The notes under the pieces are model-generated. The model had not been told where the DNA came from. It ran no database searches and saw nothing but the letters and a program-made list of their open reading frames with translations. A stretch of 64,000 nt of DNA from Mycolicibacterium iranicum (GTDB lineage Bacteria; Actinomycetota; Actinomycetes; Mycobacteriales; Mycobacteriaceae), in NCBI RefSeq assembly GCF_014190915.1, contig NZ_JACHVU010000001.1, positions 682,001-746,000 on the forward strand. The letters run 5' to 3'. Positions 25,731-34,140 of this stretch are shown piece after piece (the stretch's first letter is position 1; each line of letters begins with the position of its first letter). Position numbers and translations under genes: made by a program.

Positions 25731-26722
25731 CCGGGTTGGCTCACGGTGCTGGCCAGCGCCGACAGCGTCTCCTCCGCGGTGTATTTGGGCCGCCATCCGA
25801 GCTGATTGCGCGCCTTGCCGGTGTCCATCACCACCGACGTGCGGCCCGCGTGCAGCCACTCCAGCGCCGACGGCACGTACGGCAGCCGGGCAAGCACCTC
25901 CGACGTCGCCTTGGCCGCGGCGAGCGGCACCCGCAGGGGCCTGGCGCCCAGCGCCTCGCCGACCGCCGACATGGACAGGACCCCGTCGCCGGCGATGTTG
26001 TAGGCGCCCGGAGGCGCGGTGGTCGTGGTCACCGCCATCGCGATGGCCGTGGCGACGTCGTCGTGGTGGACCAGCTGCAGCGGGGTGCCCGGGTCGGGGA
26101 ACGGCGGTTTGAGCAGCGGCAGGGCCTGCGTCACCCTGCGGACCGGCATCGGCAGCTGGTTCCAGGGCATCACGTCTGCCAGCGCCGTGGCCTTGGGTCC
26201 GGCCACGATGCACGGACGCAGCACGTAGACCTCGAGGTCGGACCCGGCGGTGACCTCGGTCAGCGCGGCCTCGCACGCCGCCTTCTGCTCGGAGTAGTAG
26301 TGCTCGGCGGATCCGCGGGCGGGCACATCCTCGGTGATCGGGACGGGGTTGTCCGAGTGGTATCCGTAGGCGGCCACCGACGAGGTGTAGACGAGCCTGC
26401 GGGTGCGCGGTGAGGCCACCGCGGCCTCGAACACGTTGCGGGTGCCCTCGAGGTTCACGCGGGCACTCTCCTCGCGCGACCCCATGATGATGAACGCGAG
26501 GTGCACCACGATGTCGGCGTCCTCGATCAGCCGGTCGACGGCCTCGCGGTCGAGGATGTCGCCCTGCCGGTACACCGTCTTCGTCCAGCCCTGTTCGGCG
26601 GGATCGAAGGGGCGCCGCGCCATGCCGACGATCTGCGTGACCTCCGGATGCGCTTCGAGCGCCGAGATGGTCGATATCCCGATCTCACCCGTTGGCCCGG
26701 TGACGGCGACGCGTAAGGACAT
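25727..26722 (-). CDS. NAD(P)-dependent epimerase/dehydratase-family protein
   Basis: 331 residues of the extended SDR family. The N terminus VAVTGPTGEIGISTISALE is the cofactor loop, YTSSVAAYGYHS the catalytic Ser region, and SAEHYYSEQKAACEAAL contains Tyr and Lys. A C-terminal substrate domain follows (DGVLSMSAVGEALG ...), ending with LGWRPKYTAEETL as in sugar or steroid epimerases. The substrate is not decided; mycobacteria use such enzymes on sugars, sterols and hydroxy-acyl compounds. It is the first gene of a two-gene unit with the hydrolase. Confidence 0.87.
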   Translation of the reverse strand: MSLRVAVTGPTGEIGISTISALEAHPEVTQIVGMARRPFDPAEQGWTKTVYRQGDILDREAVDRLIEDADIVVHLAFIIMGSREESARVNLEGTRNVFEAAVASPRTRRLVYTSSVAAYGYHSDNPVPITEDVPARGSAEHYYSEQKAACEAALTEVTAGSDLEVYVLRPCIVAGPKATALADVMPWNQLPMPVRRVTQALPLLKPPFPDPGTPLQLVHHDDVATAIAMAVTTTTAPPGAYNIAGDGVLSMSAVGEALGARPLRVPLAAAKATSEVLARLPYVPSALEWLHAGRTSVVMDTGKARNQLGWRPKYTAEETLSALASTVSQPG

Positions 26723-26772
26723 GCCGCACCGGGTTCCCGCATTGCCGCCGGCAAAACGAGCCGGGGCCGGGG

Positions 26773-27150
26773 TCAGCCGATGTCGGACTCGCCGGACTCG
26801 GCGGAAGCGCCGGACTCGGCGGACTCCTGCGCGGACGGGCGGGTGGTGAGGAACTCCAGCAGGCCCGTGATGTTCAGGACGCGGTCGAGCTGGGGTGTGC
26901 GGTGGTCCAGGTGCAGATGCATGCCCGCGGCCGAGGCACGCTGGTGGATGCGCACCAGGCTCGACAGGCCTGCGGAGTCGCAGAACGCGAGCTCGGTGAA
27001 GTCCAGATGCAGGTCCCGCAGTGTTCCCTTGTCGCGCAGCAACTCCGAGACGGTGTCGACGAGCAGGCCCGCCGTTCCGTAGTCGAGGTCGCCGACGACG
27101 CGGACGCGGGCGGCGTGGGCCGAGGAATGGACCGAGAGTGTGAGTTTCAT
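26773..27150 (-). CDS. STAS-domain anti-anti-sigma factor
   Basis: 125 residues. A STAS domain fills about 1-105: VRVVGDLDYGTAGLLVDTV, then LHLDFTELAFCDSAGLSSLV with the conserved phospho-acceptor Ser in the DSAG motif. The last 20 residues are an acidic tail rich in Glu, Ser and Gly. Such proteins, when dephosphorylated, bind a kinase-type anti-sigma factor and free its sigma factor. ATG 27150 overlaps the stop of the B12-binding gene as ATGA. It is the last gene of the phosphatase, B12 sensor, STAS operon; no cognate anti-sigma kinase is encoded in the window. Confidence 0.88.
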   Translation of the reverse strand: MKLTLSVHSSAHAARVRVVGDLDYGTAGLLVDTVSELLRDKGTLRDLHLDFTELAFCDSAGLSSLVRIHQRASAAGMHLHLDHRTPQLDRVLNITGLLEFLTTRPSAQESAESGASAESGESDIG

Positions 27151-28256
27151 GCGGGAAGTGGGGGGTCGGCGGTCACGGGCTGGGAGAGGGCGGCGCGGGC
27201 CGCCTCGATCAGACGCTGGGTGCGCGGATACTCGGGCAGCTGCCCGGCCAGCGAGTCCAGTGCCGGGATCAGCGAGGCGGCGGGGACTCCGCGCGCCACC
27301 AGGACGTCGGCCGTCCAGCCCATGAACTGGGCGAACAACTCGTCGTCGTCGGTGTAGAGCGCGGTCGCGAGGAAGTCGACGATGTGGGCGATGTCCTCGA
27401 TCGTGCGCTGTCGCTGCGCCTCGCTGTAGTCGCGCATCGCCGGGTACCGCTGGTCGAGCTCGTCGACCGTCGCCTTCACCAGCTGGACGCTGTTGCCCCG
27501 CACCATCGTGTACTCCTGATCGGCCAGATGCGGCAGATCGTCGATCGGCTGATGGGTGGCGGCGATCTGGATCGGGCGCAGCCCGCGGCTCAGCAGATCC
27601 GCGGCCGCACGGGCATCGGGGGCCCAGGCGTCGGCGCCGAACTGCCGGGCGAACCGGCCGTCGCGGCCGAACGCCGCGCCACCGGCCAGCACCGCCACAC
27701 CGGCCGCCTGGCAGGCGGTGATCGCCGCGTGCGCGGTCGGCAACCGGGTGGGGATCATGCACGACAGCGCCACGGCGTCGGGACCGTGCTGGTGCAGGTG
27801 GGCGATCAGGTGCGGGGTGGGGACCTGCGCACCCAGGAAGTCGACGTCCCAGCCGCGCAACCGCAGCGTCTCGGCCAGCAGCCGCGCGGGCAGCGCATGC
27901 CACTCACCGTCGACGCAGGCCACCGTGACCCGGCCGGCCTGCGGCGTGCGGCGGCTCTGCGGATGATGGGCGAGCGCCGCGATCACCCGGTCGTTGATGG
28001 CCGTGGCGGCGTGCTCCTGGGCGACCGTGATCCGGTTGGCGGCCCATTCGGTGCCGACCCGGTGCTGGACCGGGGCGATGACATCGAGCAGGACGTCCTC
28101 GGGGGCCATACCGTCGTCCACCGCGGCGAAGACGATCGTCGCCGCCGCGTATTCGTCCCCGTCGAGGACGGCTCCCCAGAGCCGGTCCCGCACGACCTGG
28201 TAGCCGGTGTCCTCGACGGTTCTCGTCGCGCGGGCACCGGTGTCCTGTGTGCTCAC
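27147..28256 (-). CDS. Cobalamin-binding sensor, photoreceptor-type, with helical C-terminal domain
   Basis: 369 residues. Residues about 15-100 form the four-helix cap of B12 sensors, with Trp71 followed nine residues later by Glu81-His82, the Wx9EH motif of CarH-type photoreceptors. The Rossmann-like B12 domain follows (about 105-230); EWHALP with His120 is the expected lower cobalt ligand. There is no MerR DNA-binding domain. Instead residues about 240-369 are a helical domain (EDIAHIVDFLATALYTDDDE ... WTADVLVARGVP) resembling N-terminal sensor modules of Rsb-type stress regulators. GTG 28256 overlaps the phosphatase stop as GTGA. It probably controls the neighbouring phosphatase/STAS pair in response to light or B12 state; this role is inference. 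Confidence 0.85.
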   Translation of the reverse strand: MSTQDTGARATRTVEDTGYQVVRDRLWGAVLDGDEYAAATIVFAAVDDGMAPEDVLLDVIAPVQHRVGTEWAANRITVAQEHAATAINDRVIAALAHHPQSRRTPQAGRVTVACVDGEWHALPARLLAETLRLRGWDVDFLGAQVPTPHLIAHLHQHGPDAVALSCMIPTRLPTAHAAITACQAAGVAVLAGGAAFGRDGRFARQFGADAWAPDARAAADLLSRGLRPIQIAATHQPIDDLPHLADQEYTMVRGNSVQLVKATVDELDQRYPAMRDYSEAQRQRTIEDIAHIVDFLATALYTDDDELFAQFMGWTADVLVARGVPAASLIPALDSLAGQLPEYPRTQRLIEAARAALSQPVTADPPLPA

Positions 28257-29839
28257 GCGGTGTACCTCCCGGCGGTGTGCCCGTCGACGGCGCTGAGGTG
28301 GGTGCGGCGCGGCGCGGTGATCGCGACCACCGCGATGTCGTCGTGCGCCTGCTCGTTCACCCACTGGGTGGTCAGCATCATGATGCGTTCGACCACCGCT
28401 TCGGCCGGCAGGCCGGCGCATTCGGCGAGGGCCGCGGCCAGGCGCTGCTCGCCGAACAGGTCGGTGCCCAGCGGCCCGCCGCGTGCCTCGGTGACGCCGT
28501 CGGTGAACAGCAGGCAGGTCTCGCCGGGCGCCAGCACGGTCTGCACGGTGCGGGCCCTGATCTGGGGCATCACACCGATGAGCGTGCCGCGGGTGTCGAC
28601 CTCCTCGACCCGCCCGTCGTTGCGCACGATCAGCGGTGCGAGGTGGCCGGCGCTGGTCAGGCGAAGTTCCACCTGCCCGTCGCGCCGGGTCACCGACACG
28701 AGCACGAGCGTGGCGAACCGGGTGTCGTCGACCGAGAGCAGCGCGCTGTTGAGCAGCTTCAGCACGCGCAGGTGGTCGTCGGCCAGCGGCGCCAGCGCCT
28801 GCAGCGTGTTGCGGATCTTGCCGGTCAGAACGGCGGCTTCGAGGCCCTTGCCGCAGACGTCGCCGAGCACGACGAGGGTCTCGTCGCCGGGTTTGACCGG
28901 CGGATGGACGTCGTAGAAGTCGCCGCCGATGGCCTCGTGGTCCTCCGACGCGCGGTAGCCGCCCGCGAGCTCGATGCCGTCGAGTCGGTGCAGCTGCGGT
29001 GGGAGCAGGTCGCGCATCAGCGTGCGGGTGATCGCGGACTGTTCGGCGTAGAGCCGGGCGGCGGACAGAGCCGCGCCGGCGCGGGCGGCGAACAGGCGGG
29101 CGAAGATCTCCTCACCCTCGCTGAACGCGGTCTGCGAATTGCGGCGCAGCAGCACCAGCGCACCGGCGGGCACGCCGTGCCCGGGCAGCGGGGTGATGAC
29201 GACCGATCCGACCTGACCGGTGAACCCGACAGGGACGAGCCAGTCCGGGACCGACGCGGGGTCGATCCAGCGCGACGGGACGGGTGGGAAACCGCGCAAC
29301 GCCTCGCTGAGCCCGGCCACCTCGACCGGCTCGGCGTCGACGGTGCGGTGTTCGGCGGACCCGTCGGGACCGCTGCACACCACCGGGATGCTTCCCGCGG
29401 TCATCGGGGCGACCAGCACCGCGGCGTCGGCGAGATGCCGCGCCGCCAGCTGCACGGTTGCCTCCATGCACCGGTCGATGTTCAGCGATGCCATCAGCAT
29501 CGCCGACGCCTCGTCGAGGAACGCTGCGCGCTCCCGCTCCAGGTTCAGGGCCTGTTGGGTGTCGCGGACCGTCCGGTCGGAACCGTCGGTCAGCCACCAG
29601 GCGACCTCCCCGTCAGGGAGTGGCGTCGGGGTCGCCTCGCGGTGGCGGGCGCCCGAGAGCCAGGAGGGGACGAATTCCTCCAGTGCGCTGCCAGGACGGA
29701 CGTCCGGCAGCACCGACCGGGCCGAGGTGCTCAACGTACGGACCATTCCGTCGCGATCGACCACCAGCACCGGGTGAGGAACTGAGCCCCATGCAGCGTC
29801 TATGCCCGAGTCGACGTCGAGGGGTGTGATGTCACCCAT
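28253..29839 (-). CDS. PAS-GAF-SpoIIE (PP2C) serine phosphatase
   Basis: 528 residues. A short PAS-like segment (about 18-75, HPVLVVDRDGMVRTLS) leads through a helix to a GAF domain (about 125-290), and the SpoIIE/PP2C phosphatase domain fills the rest. Metal-binding acidic residues are in EAIGGDFYDVHP, VVLGDVCGKGLEAA, LLFTDGVTEARGGP and EQAHDDIAVV. It should remove phosphate from a STAS antagonist, and one is encoded two genes downstream. AGGAGG stands before ATG 29839. A TCGACA-17-TAGAGT promoter lies upstream. Stop and start codons of all three genes overlap, indicating translational coupling. Confidence 0.92.
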   Translation of the reverse strand: MGDITPLDVDSGIDAAWGSVPHPVLVVDRDGMVRTLSTSARSVLPDVRPGSALEEFVPSWLSGARHREATPTPLPDGEVAWWLTDGSDRTVRDTQQALNLERERAAFLDEASAMLMASLNIDRCMEATVQLAARHLADAAVLVAPMTAGSIPVVCSGPDGSAEHRTVDAEPVEVAGLSEALRGFPPVPSRWIDPASVPDWLVPVGFTGQVGSVVITPLPGHGVPAGALVLLRRNSQTAFSEGEEIFARLFAARAGAALSAARLYAEQSAITRTLMRDLLPPQLHRLDGIELAGGYRASEDHEAIGGDFYDVHPPVKPGDETLVVLGDVCGKGLEAAVLTGKIRNTLQALAPLADDHLRVLKLLNSALLSVDDTRFATLVLVSVTRRDGQVELRLTSAGHLAPLIVRNDGRVEEVDTRGTLIGVMPQIRARTVQTVLAPGETCLLFTDGVTEARGGPLGTDLFGEQRLAAALAECAGLPAEAVVERIMMLTTQWVNEQAHDDIAVVAITAPRRTHLSAVDGHTAGRYTA

Positions 29840-29882
29840 CGTTGCCTCCTCACAGGACCGGACAGCGTCCGGCCGTCTACCG

Positions 29883-29911
29883 ACTCTATTCGCCGAGCTA
29901 AACGATGTCGA
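29883..29911 (-). promoter_or_regulatory. Promoter of the phosphatase-B12 sensor-STAS operon
   Basis: On the minus strand TCGACA (29906-29911), 17 bases, then TAGAGT (29883-29888) make a good sigma-A type promoter. Overlapping it is GTTT (29900-29903), 17 bases, then CGGTAG (29877-29882), a partial match to the mycobacterial SigF pattern GTTT-N15-17-GGGTAT, which would permit feedback. A CCGGAC-AGC-GTCCGG hairpin (29858-29872) lies in the leader. Confidence 0.5.
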
Positions 29912-30099
29912 CAGCGCTGGGATCAAGGTCAGATTTGCGACACCGTCAATCGCGGCGCCACCGGCGTCGACGACGGGGGCACGTCGCCGAGAGTGACATT
30001 CCCGACTCCGCCGTCACCGCCCCAGGCGCCCCGGATGGTCGCGGATCTCGGCTGGCCCGGCCCGCGCGCAAGTACGGGAGGTCACCGCGCCGTGCCGTC
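29912..30099. other. Gap between the B12-sensor operon and the MBL gene
   Basis: The whole gap between genes is 260 bases (29840-30099). Beyond the promoter and leader hairpin already listed, I see no credible gene, hairpin or repeat; short frames here lack ribosome-binding sites. Confidence 0.5.
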
Positions 30100-31212
30100 C
30101 TAGAGCGGGAACACCTGACCGTCGCGGGCGATGGTCGTCCTGCCGCCGAAGTTCTTCCGGATGGCGTCGAACCACTGGGAATCCGGCAGGTCCGGCGGGT
30201 CGTAATGACTGACGATGAGATGGCCCGGCGCAACGACCGCGGCGATCTCGCCGACCTGCACGGCGGAGGTGTGCGAGTTCGGCAGGTAGTTCGGCGGGAA
30301 CCGGTTGCCGTAGAACGCGGTGTCCAGGCTGAACATCGCCTCGTGCACCAGCACATCCGTGCCGCGGGCCAGCGCGATGAGGTTCTCGGACTTGACGGTG
30401 TCGCCGGAGAACGTCACCGACACCCCGGAGGCCTTCAGGTCGAAGCGGAACGCGAACGACGGGTAGACGTCGTAGTGCGGCACCAGGATCGCGGTCACGT
30501 CCACGTTGTCGTCGGACACCACAGGGAAGGGCGCCATGGCCGGGGCCCGGTTGCGGAAGTCCGAGCCGGGCGGCACGGCGATCTCGTTCACCCGGATGAG
30601 GTTGCGGATGTCGTTGGTGCCGTTGTCCCGGATGAAGATGTTGCTGGTGTAGGCGAACGCCTGCATCAACGCGTCGGTGGTGGCGGCCAGACCGGGCGTC
30701 GGATTACCGGGGTCGACCACGGGCGGGTTCGGGTTGCCCACCTCGCTGGGCGGCAACCCGCCGGCCGGTCCCGGGCCGAACACCTCGACGGCGGTGGCGC
30801 CGGGACGCATCGAGGCGCCGCCCGACAGGAAGAAGCTGTAGTAGTCGACGATGTGGTCGGCGTGCAGGTGGGTGATGAACATCTTCCGCAGGTCGCCGAA
30901 GCGCAGGCCTGCGTCGGCGAACGCGTTGAGCGAGCCGAGGCCGCAGTCGATCACGTACACGTCGCTGCCGATCTTCAGCGCCGACGAGATGCCGACCCGG
31001 TGCGCGACCGGCGGCGGTCCGGCCTGCACGCCCAGGGTGATCAATGCCGTGTGCGGCAGCGCCGCGGCGGGGGCCTGTGCAGGTTGTGCCGAGCTGGTGG
31101 CTGTCGCCGCGCCGAGGAGACCGGCGCCGAGAAGGGCCGAACCGGTCAGGGCCGCCCTGCGCGAGAACGTCGAGAGGTCGTGCCCGTCCCCACACCCGCA
31201 GCCGCCCCCCAT
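30100..31212 (-). CDS. Exported MBL-fold metallo-hydrolase
   Basis: 370 residues. The N terminus MGGGCGCGDGHDLSTFSRRA then ALTGSALLGAGLLG is a twin-arginine-like export signal. The metallo-beta-lactamase motif is FITHLHADHIVDYYSFF, and later metal ligands appear in VTFSGDTVKS, DVLVHEAMFS and LIVSHYDPPD. The general plan is that of RNase Z/arylsulfatase-like hydrolases acting outside the cytoplasm on an unknown ester. ATG 31212 gives the signal; GTG nine bases upstream is an alternative. Confidence 0.85.
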   Translation of the reverse strand: MGGGCGCGDGHDLSTFSRRAALTGSALLGAGLLGAATATSSAQPAQAPAAALPHTALITLGVQAGPPPVAHRVGISSALKIGSDVYVIDCGLGSLNAFADAGLRFGDLRKMFITHLHADHIVDYYSFFLSGGASMRPGATAVEVFGPGPAGGLPPSEVGNPNPPVVDPGNPTPGLAATTDALMQAFAYTSNIFIRDNGTNDIRNLIRVNEIAVPPGSDFRNRAPAMAPFPVVSDDNVDVTAILVPHYDVYPSFAFRFDLKASGVSVTFSGDTVKSENLIALARGTDVLVHEAMFSLDTAFYGNRFPPNYLPNSHTSAVQVGEIAAVVAPGHLIVSHYDPPDLPDSQWFDAIRKNFGGRTTIARDGQVFPL

Positions 31213-31290
31213 GGCGCTCACAGTATCGGCCGGTGGGCCCGCACCAGGGAACTTCGCGTGAGACGCCGCGGAGCGGGTAAGGAGGGTGGC

Positions 31291-31425
31291 ATGGTCACCG
31301 ACAACCGCGAGACGCAGCCCGGTTCCGACGACACCGGATCCTCCGACGACGTTCCGAGCGCCAATCCCGCCTACGCGACCCCGCCGCCGGAGGGCATTCC
31401 CGACGCCGAGAGCGGCACCGAGTAG
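31291..31425 (+). CDS. Small acidic protein, 44 residues
   Basis: Starts MVTDNRETQPGSDDTGSS and ends PDAESGTE; rich in Asp, Glu, Ser, Pro and Gly, without hydrophobic segments, so probably disordered. TAAGGAGGG lies seven bases before ATG 31291, one of the best ribosome-binding sites of the window. Divergent from the exported MBL hydrolase. Function unknown; compare the acidic ORF at 1906. Confidence 0.65.
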   Translation: MVTDNRETQPGSDDTGSSDDVPSANPAYATPPPEGIPDAESGTE

Positions 31426-31641
31426 GCGCCCGGCTGCGCCGGCCACTTCGCCACGGGGCTTGACAGCGCCCGCGAAATGGCTTCTGTGCGTTGATGATCG
31501 GGTCAGAGAGGTCCTGAACTGCGGGTGTAACGGACGTCGGGGCGCCGTCGATACACTGGCGACCGTCGACTTGCCCGGCAGTGCCGACGACGACGTCGCC
31601 GCTCCCCGTGCGGGTTTCTCCGGGGTTCGCGGTGCGGCCGG
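31426..31641. other. Gap upstream of the GH5-like gene
   Basis: No gene is seen. TTGACA occurs at 31460-31465 without a clear -10 partner, and GATACACT around 31551-31558 could be a -10 for the GH5-like gene. Neither is strong. Confidence 0.3.
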
Positions 31642-32832
31642 GTGGGCGAGCCGACCGATCTCGACCGAAGGACTCGTTTCTTGGCACCCGCCCCTCTCGT
31701 CGATCGTCGTACTGCGCTCACAATCCCGGTGTTGATGGCGGCCGGCGCCACGCTGACCTGCGTCCCCCGCGCCTCCGCCGAACTGTCGCGCTGGTCACCG
31801 GATCGCGCGCATCGCTGGCACCGCGCTCAGGGATGGCTGGTGGGGGCGAACTTCATCCCGGCCAACGCCATCAACCAGCTGGAGATGTTCCAGCCGGGAA
31901 CCTTCGATCCCCGCCGGATCGACACCGAGCTGCGGATGGCAAAACTGATCGGGCTCAACACCGTTCGGGTCTTTCTGCACGACCTGCTCTGGGTGCAGGA
32001 CCGGGTGGGCTTCCAGCGGCGGCTCGCACGGTTCGTCGACATCGCCGCCCACCACGGCATCAAGCCGCTGTTCGTGCTGTTCGACTCGTGCTGGGATCCG
32101 CATCCCCGCCTCGGTAAGCAGCGCGACCCGGTGCCGGGCGTGCACAACTCGGGGTGGGTGCAGAGCCCGGGCGCCGAACACCTCGGCGACCCCGGCTACC
32201 GGCGGGTGATGCGCGACTACGTGATCGGTGTGCTGAGCCAGTTCCGCCACGACCGGCGGGTGCTCGGCTGGGATCTGTGGAACGAGCCCGACAACCCGGC
32301 GGACGCGTACAAGCAGGTGGAGCGGCCCGACAAGGTGGAACGCGTCGTCGAACTGTTGCCCCAGGTGTTCCAGTGGGCCCGCTCCGTCGATCCCATCCAG
32401 CCCCTGACCAGCGGTGTCTGGGAGGGTGAATGGGGAGATGCGGCGCGCCGCAGCGAGATCAACCGGATCCAGCTGGATCTGTCGGACGTGATCACGTTCC
32501 ACAGTTACGCCGATGCCCGGGGTTTCGACCGGCGGCTGCAGGAGCTCACCCCGCTGGGTAGACCGATGCTGTGCACCGAGTACATGGCGCGGACGCTGGA
32601 CAGCACGGTCGAGTCGATCCTGCCGATCACCAAGGCCCGCACCATCGGCGCGTACACCTGGGGGTTCGTGGCGGGCAAGACCCAGACGTTCCTGCCATGG
32701 GACTCCTGGGACCGGCCGGTACTGGAGCCACGGCTGTGGTTCCACGACCTGCTGAACACCGACGGGAGTCCGTACCGCGCCGTGGAGATCGCCACCATCC
32801 GCGAACTCACCGGGCGCCACCGCCCGAGCTGA
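31642..32832 (+). CDS. Exported cellulase-like glycoside hydrolase (GH5-type)
   Basis: 396 residues. An export signal with RRTALTIPVLMAAGATL near residues 22-38 ends at PRASA, and the Arg pair suggests the Tat route. The mature part is a TIM barrel with the clan GH-A catalytic residues: LGWDLWNEPDNPAD (acid/base Glu after Asn) and PMLCTEYMAR (nucleophile Glu). VITFHSYADARG and YTWGFVAGKTQTF are also typical. The substrate may be a beta-1,4-glucan, mannan or a mycobacterial surface glycan; family places it, not more. GTG 31642 is used; TTG 31681 with AAGGA upstream would give a shorter signal peptide and is a serious alternative. Confidence 0.83.
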   Translation: MGEPTDLDRRTRFLAPAPLVDRRTALTIPVLMAAGATLTCVPRASAELSRWSPDRAHRWHRAQGWLVGANFIPANAINQLEMFQPGTFDPRRIDTELRMAKLIGLNTVRVFLHDLLWVQDRVGFQRRLARFVDIAAHHGIKPLFVLFDSCWDPHPRLGKQRDPVPGVHNSGWVQSPGAEHLGDPGYRRVMRDYVIGVLSQFRHDRRVLGWDLWNEPDNPADAYKQVERPDKVERVVELLPQVFQWARSVDPIQPLTSGVWEGEWGDAARRSEINRIQLDLSDVITFHSYADARGFDRRLQELTPLGRPMLCTEYMARTLDSTVESILPITKARTIGAYTWGFVAGKTQTFLPWDSWDRPVLEPRLWFHDLLNTDGSPYRAVEIATIRELTGRHRPS

Positions 32833-32838
32833 TCCGGG

Positions 32839-34089
32839 TCAGACGGCCCGGGGGGCGTCGGCCAGCCGGACCGGGCGGCAGATCAGGGTGACGACCAGGC
32901 TCAGTGCGGCCGCCAGCCCGAACGCCGTGTACACGTTGACCAGGTCGGCGGTACCGCCGAGCAGCGCCGCCGCGATCGGCCGGGAGCCCAGGAAGCCGAC
33001 GAGCCACAGCGCCATGATGCGTCCGCGCAGCTCTTCCGGAGCGCGTTCCTGCACGACGGTGGACAGCCCGGTCATGGCGCACCCGAAGCCGAAGCCGGCC
33101 AGTACGAAACCGGTGAAGGCGATCCACGGCTGCATACCGACCGCGAGGACGATGCTGCCCACGGTCAGCACCGCCATGCCGATCGACGACACGTACGCCG
33201 AGGCGATACGTCCGCGCAGCAGTGCCAGCGCGCCCATGCCCACCGCGGCACCGACGCCGAACACCGCCGACAGCGTGCCGACCATGCTCGCGCCGCCGCC
33301 CAGGGCGTCGGCCATCGAGGGTGCCAGCGTGATGGACGGGTCGGACACGATGCCGACGGTCGTCACCGCGACCAGGGCGAGCAGCAACGGCCGGTCCGCC
33401 AGGACGTACCGGACGGCGACCCGCACGCGGTAGTCGGTGCCCGGGCGGCGCGTGGGCGGTGCCGGGAACGTGACGGCCACCAGGAAGAGCGCGAAGACCA
33501 GGTGCAGCACCGCGCTGACGGTGAACGCGGTCGCCGGGCCCAGGTGCGCCGCCAGATAGGCGCCGGCGGCGGGCCCCAGGATGCGGCCGACGGTCATCGG
33601 GATGCTGTTGAGCGCCATCGCCGTGGCCAGTTCGCCGTCGCGGATCAGCAGCGGCACGATCGACTGCATCGCCGGGCCCCCGATCACGAACCCGAAGCCG
33701 ACGAGGGTCGTGCCGATCAGGATCGGGATGGCGACGGCCATGCCGTGCAGCGTCGGGGAGGCGAACATCCACACCGCGATCGATCCCGAACCGATCACGC
33801 AGAAGACCCTGCCCAGCAGGATCTGTCTGGCCGGGTTACCGGTGTCGGCCCATTTGCCGCTGGTCGGGGCGAGGATCAGCTGCGGCGCGAACTGGACCAC
33901 ACCGACCAGACCCACCATCAGGGCCGAGCGGGTGGCGTCGTACATCACGATCGCCGCGACGATGCCGTGCGTCCACACGGCCACGACGGCGAACATCTTG
34001 CCCCAGAACAGGGCACCGAAGACGCGGTCGAACATCAGGCCGAACGCAGAGCGCGACGGCAACCCGACGGTGGCGGCCTCCGCAGTCAT
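32839..34089 (-). CDS. Major facilitator superfamily transporter (exporter type)
   Basis: 416 residues with about 12 transmembrane helices. The loop after helix 2 (APTSGKWADTGNPARQ) is an MFS motif A equivalent, and a second occurs in the C-terminal half at ERAPEELRGRIMALW. The sequence style is the MFS_3/EntS-like exporter branch, so it may expel a siderophore, drug or metabolite. The ATG at 34087-34089 is preferred over TTG 34092. An imperfect inverted repeat overlaps its promoter region. Confidence 0.88.
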   Translation of the reverse strand: MTAEAATVGLPSRSAFGLMFDRVFGALFWGKMFAVVAVWTHGIVAAIVMYDATRSALMVGLVGVVQFAPQLILAPTSGKWADTGNPARQILLGRVFCVIGSGSIAVWMFASPTLHGMAVAIPILIGTTLVGFGFVIGGPAMQSIVPLLIRDGELATAMALNSIPMTVGRILGPAAGAYLAAHLGPATAFTVSAVLHLVFALFLVAVTFPAPPTRRPGTDYRVRVAVRYVLADRPLLLALVAVTTVGIVSDPSITLAPSMADALGGGASMVGTLSAVFGVGAAVGMGALALLRGRIASAYVSSIGMAVLTVGSIVLAVGMQPWIAFTGFVLAGFGFGCAMTGLSTVVQERAPEELRGRIMALWLVGFLGSRPIAAALLGGTADLVNVYTAFGLAAALSLVVTLICRPVRLADAPRAV

Positions 34090-34090
34090 C

Positions 34091-34117
34091 AAATATGCAT
34101 AGCACAGCGATGTATTT
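34091..34117. promoter_or_regulatory. AT-rich inverted repeat upstream of the MFS gene
   Basis: AAATATGCAT (34091-34100) and ATGTATTT (34110-34117) are inverted copies of AAATA(TG)CAT nine bases apart, in an AT-rich island right next to the start codon. The position over the expected -10 suggests a repressor site. Confidence 0.4.
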
Positions 34118-34140
34118 GCCGGAAAATCGAGCGGGGCCCG

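Noticed and set aside
26773-29839. The B12 protein as a methyltransferase or mutase subunit
   Set aside because: No corrinoid methyltransferase or mutase is nearby, the Wx9EH cap motif is that of sensors, and the gene is coupled to signalling partners.
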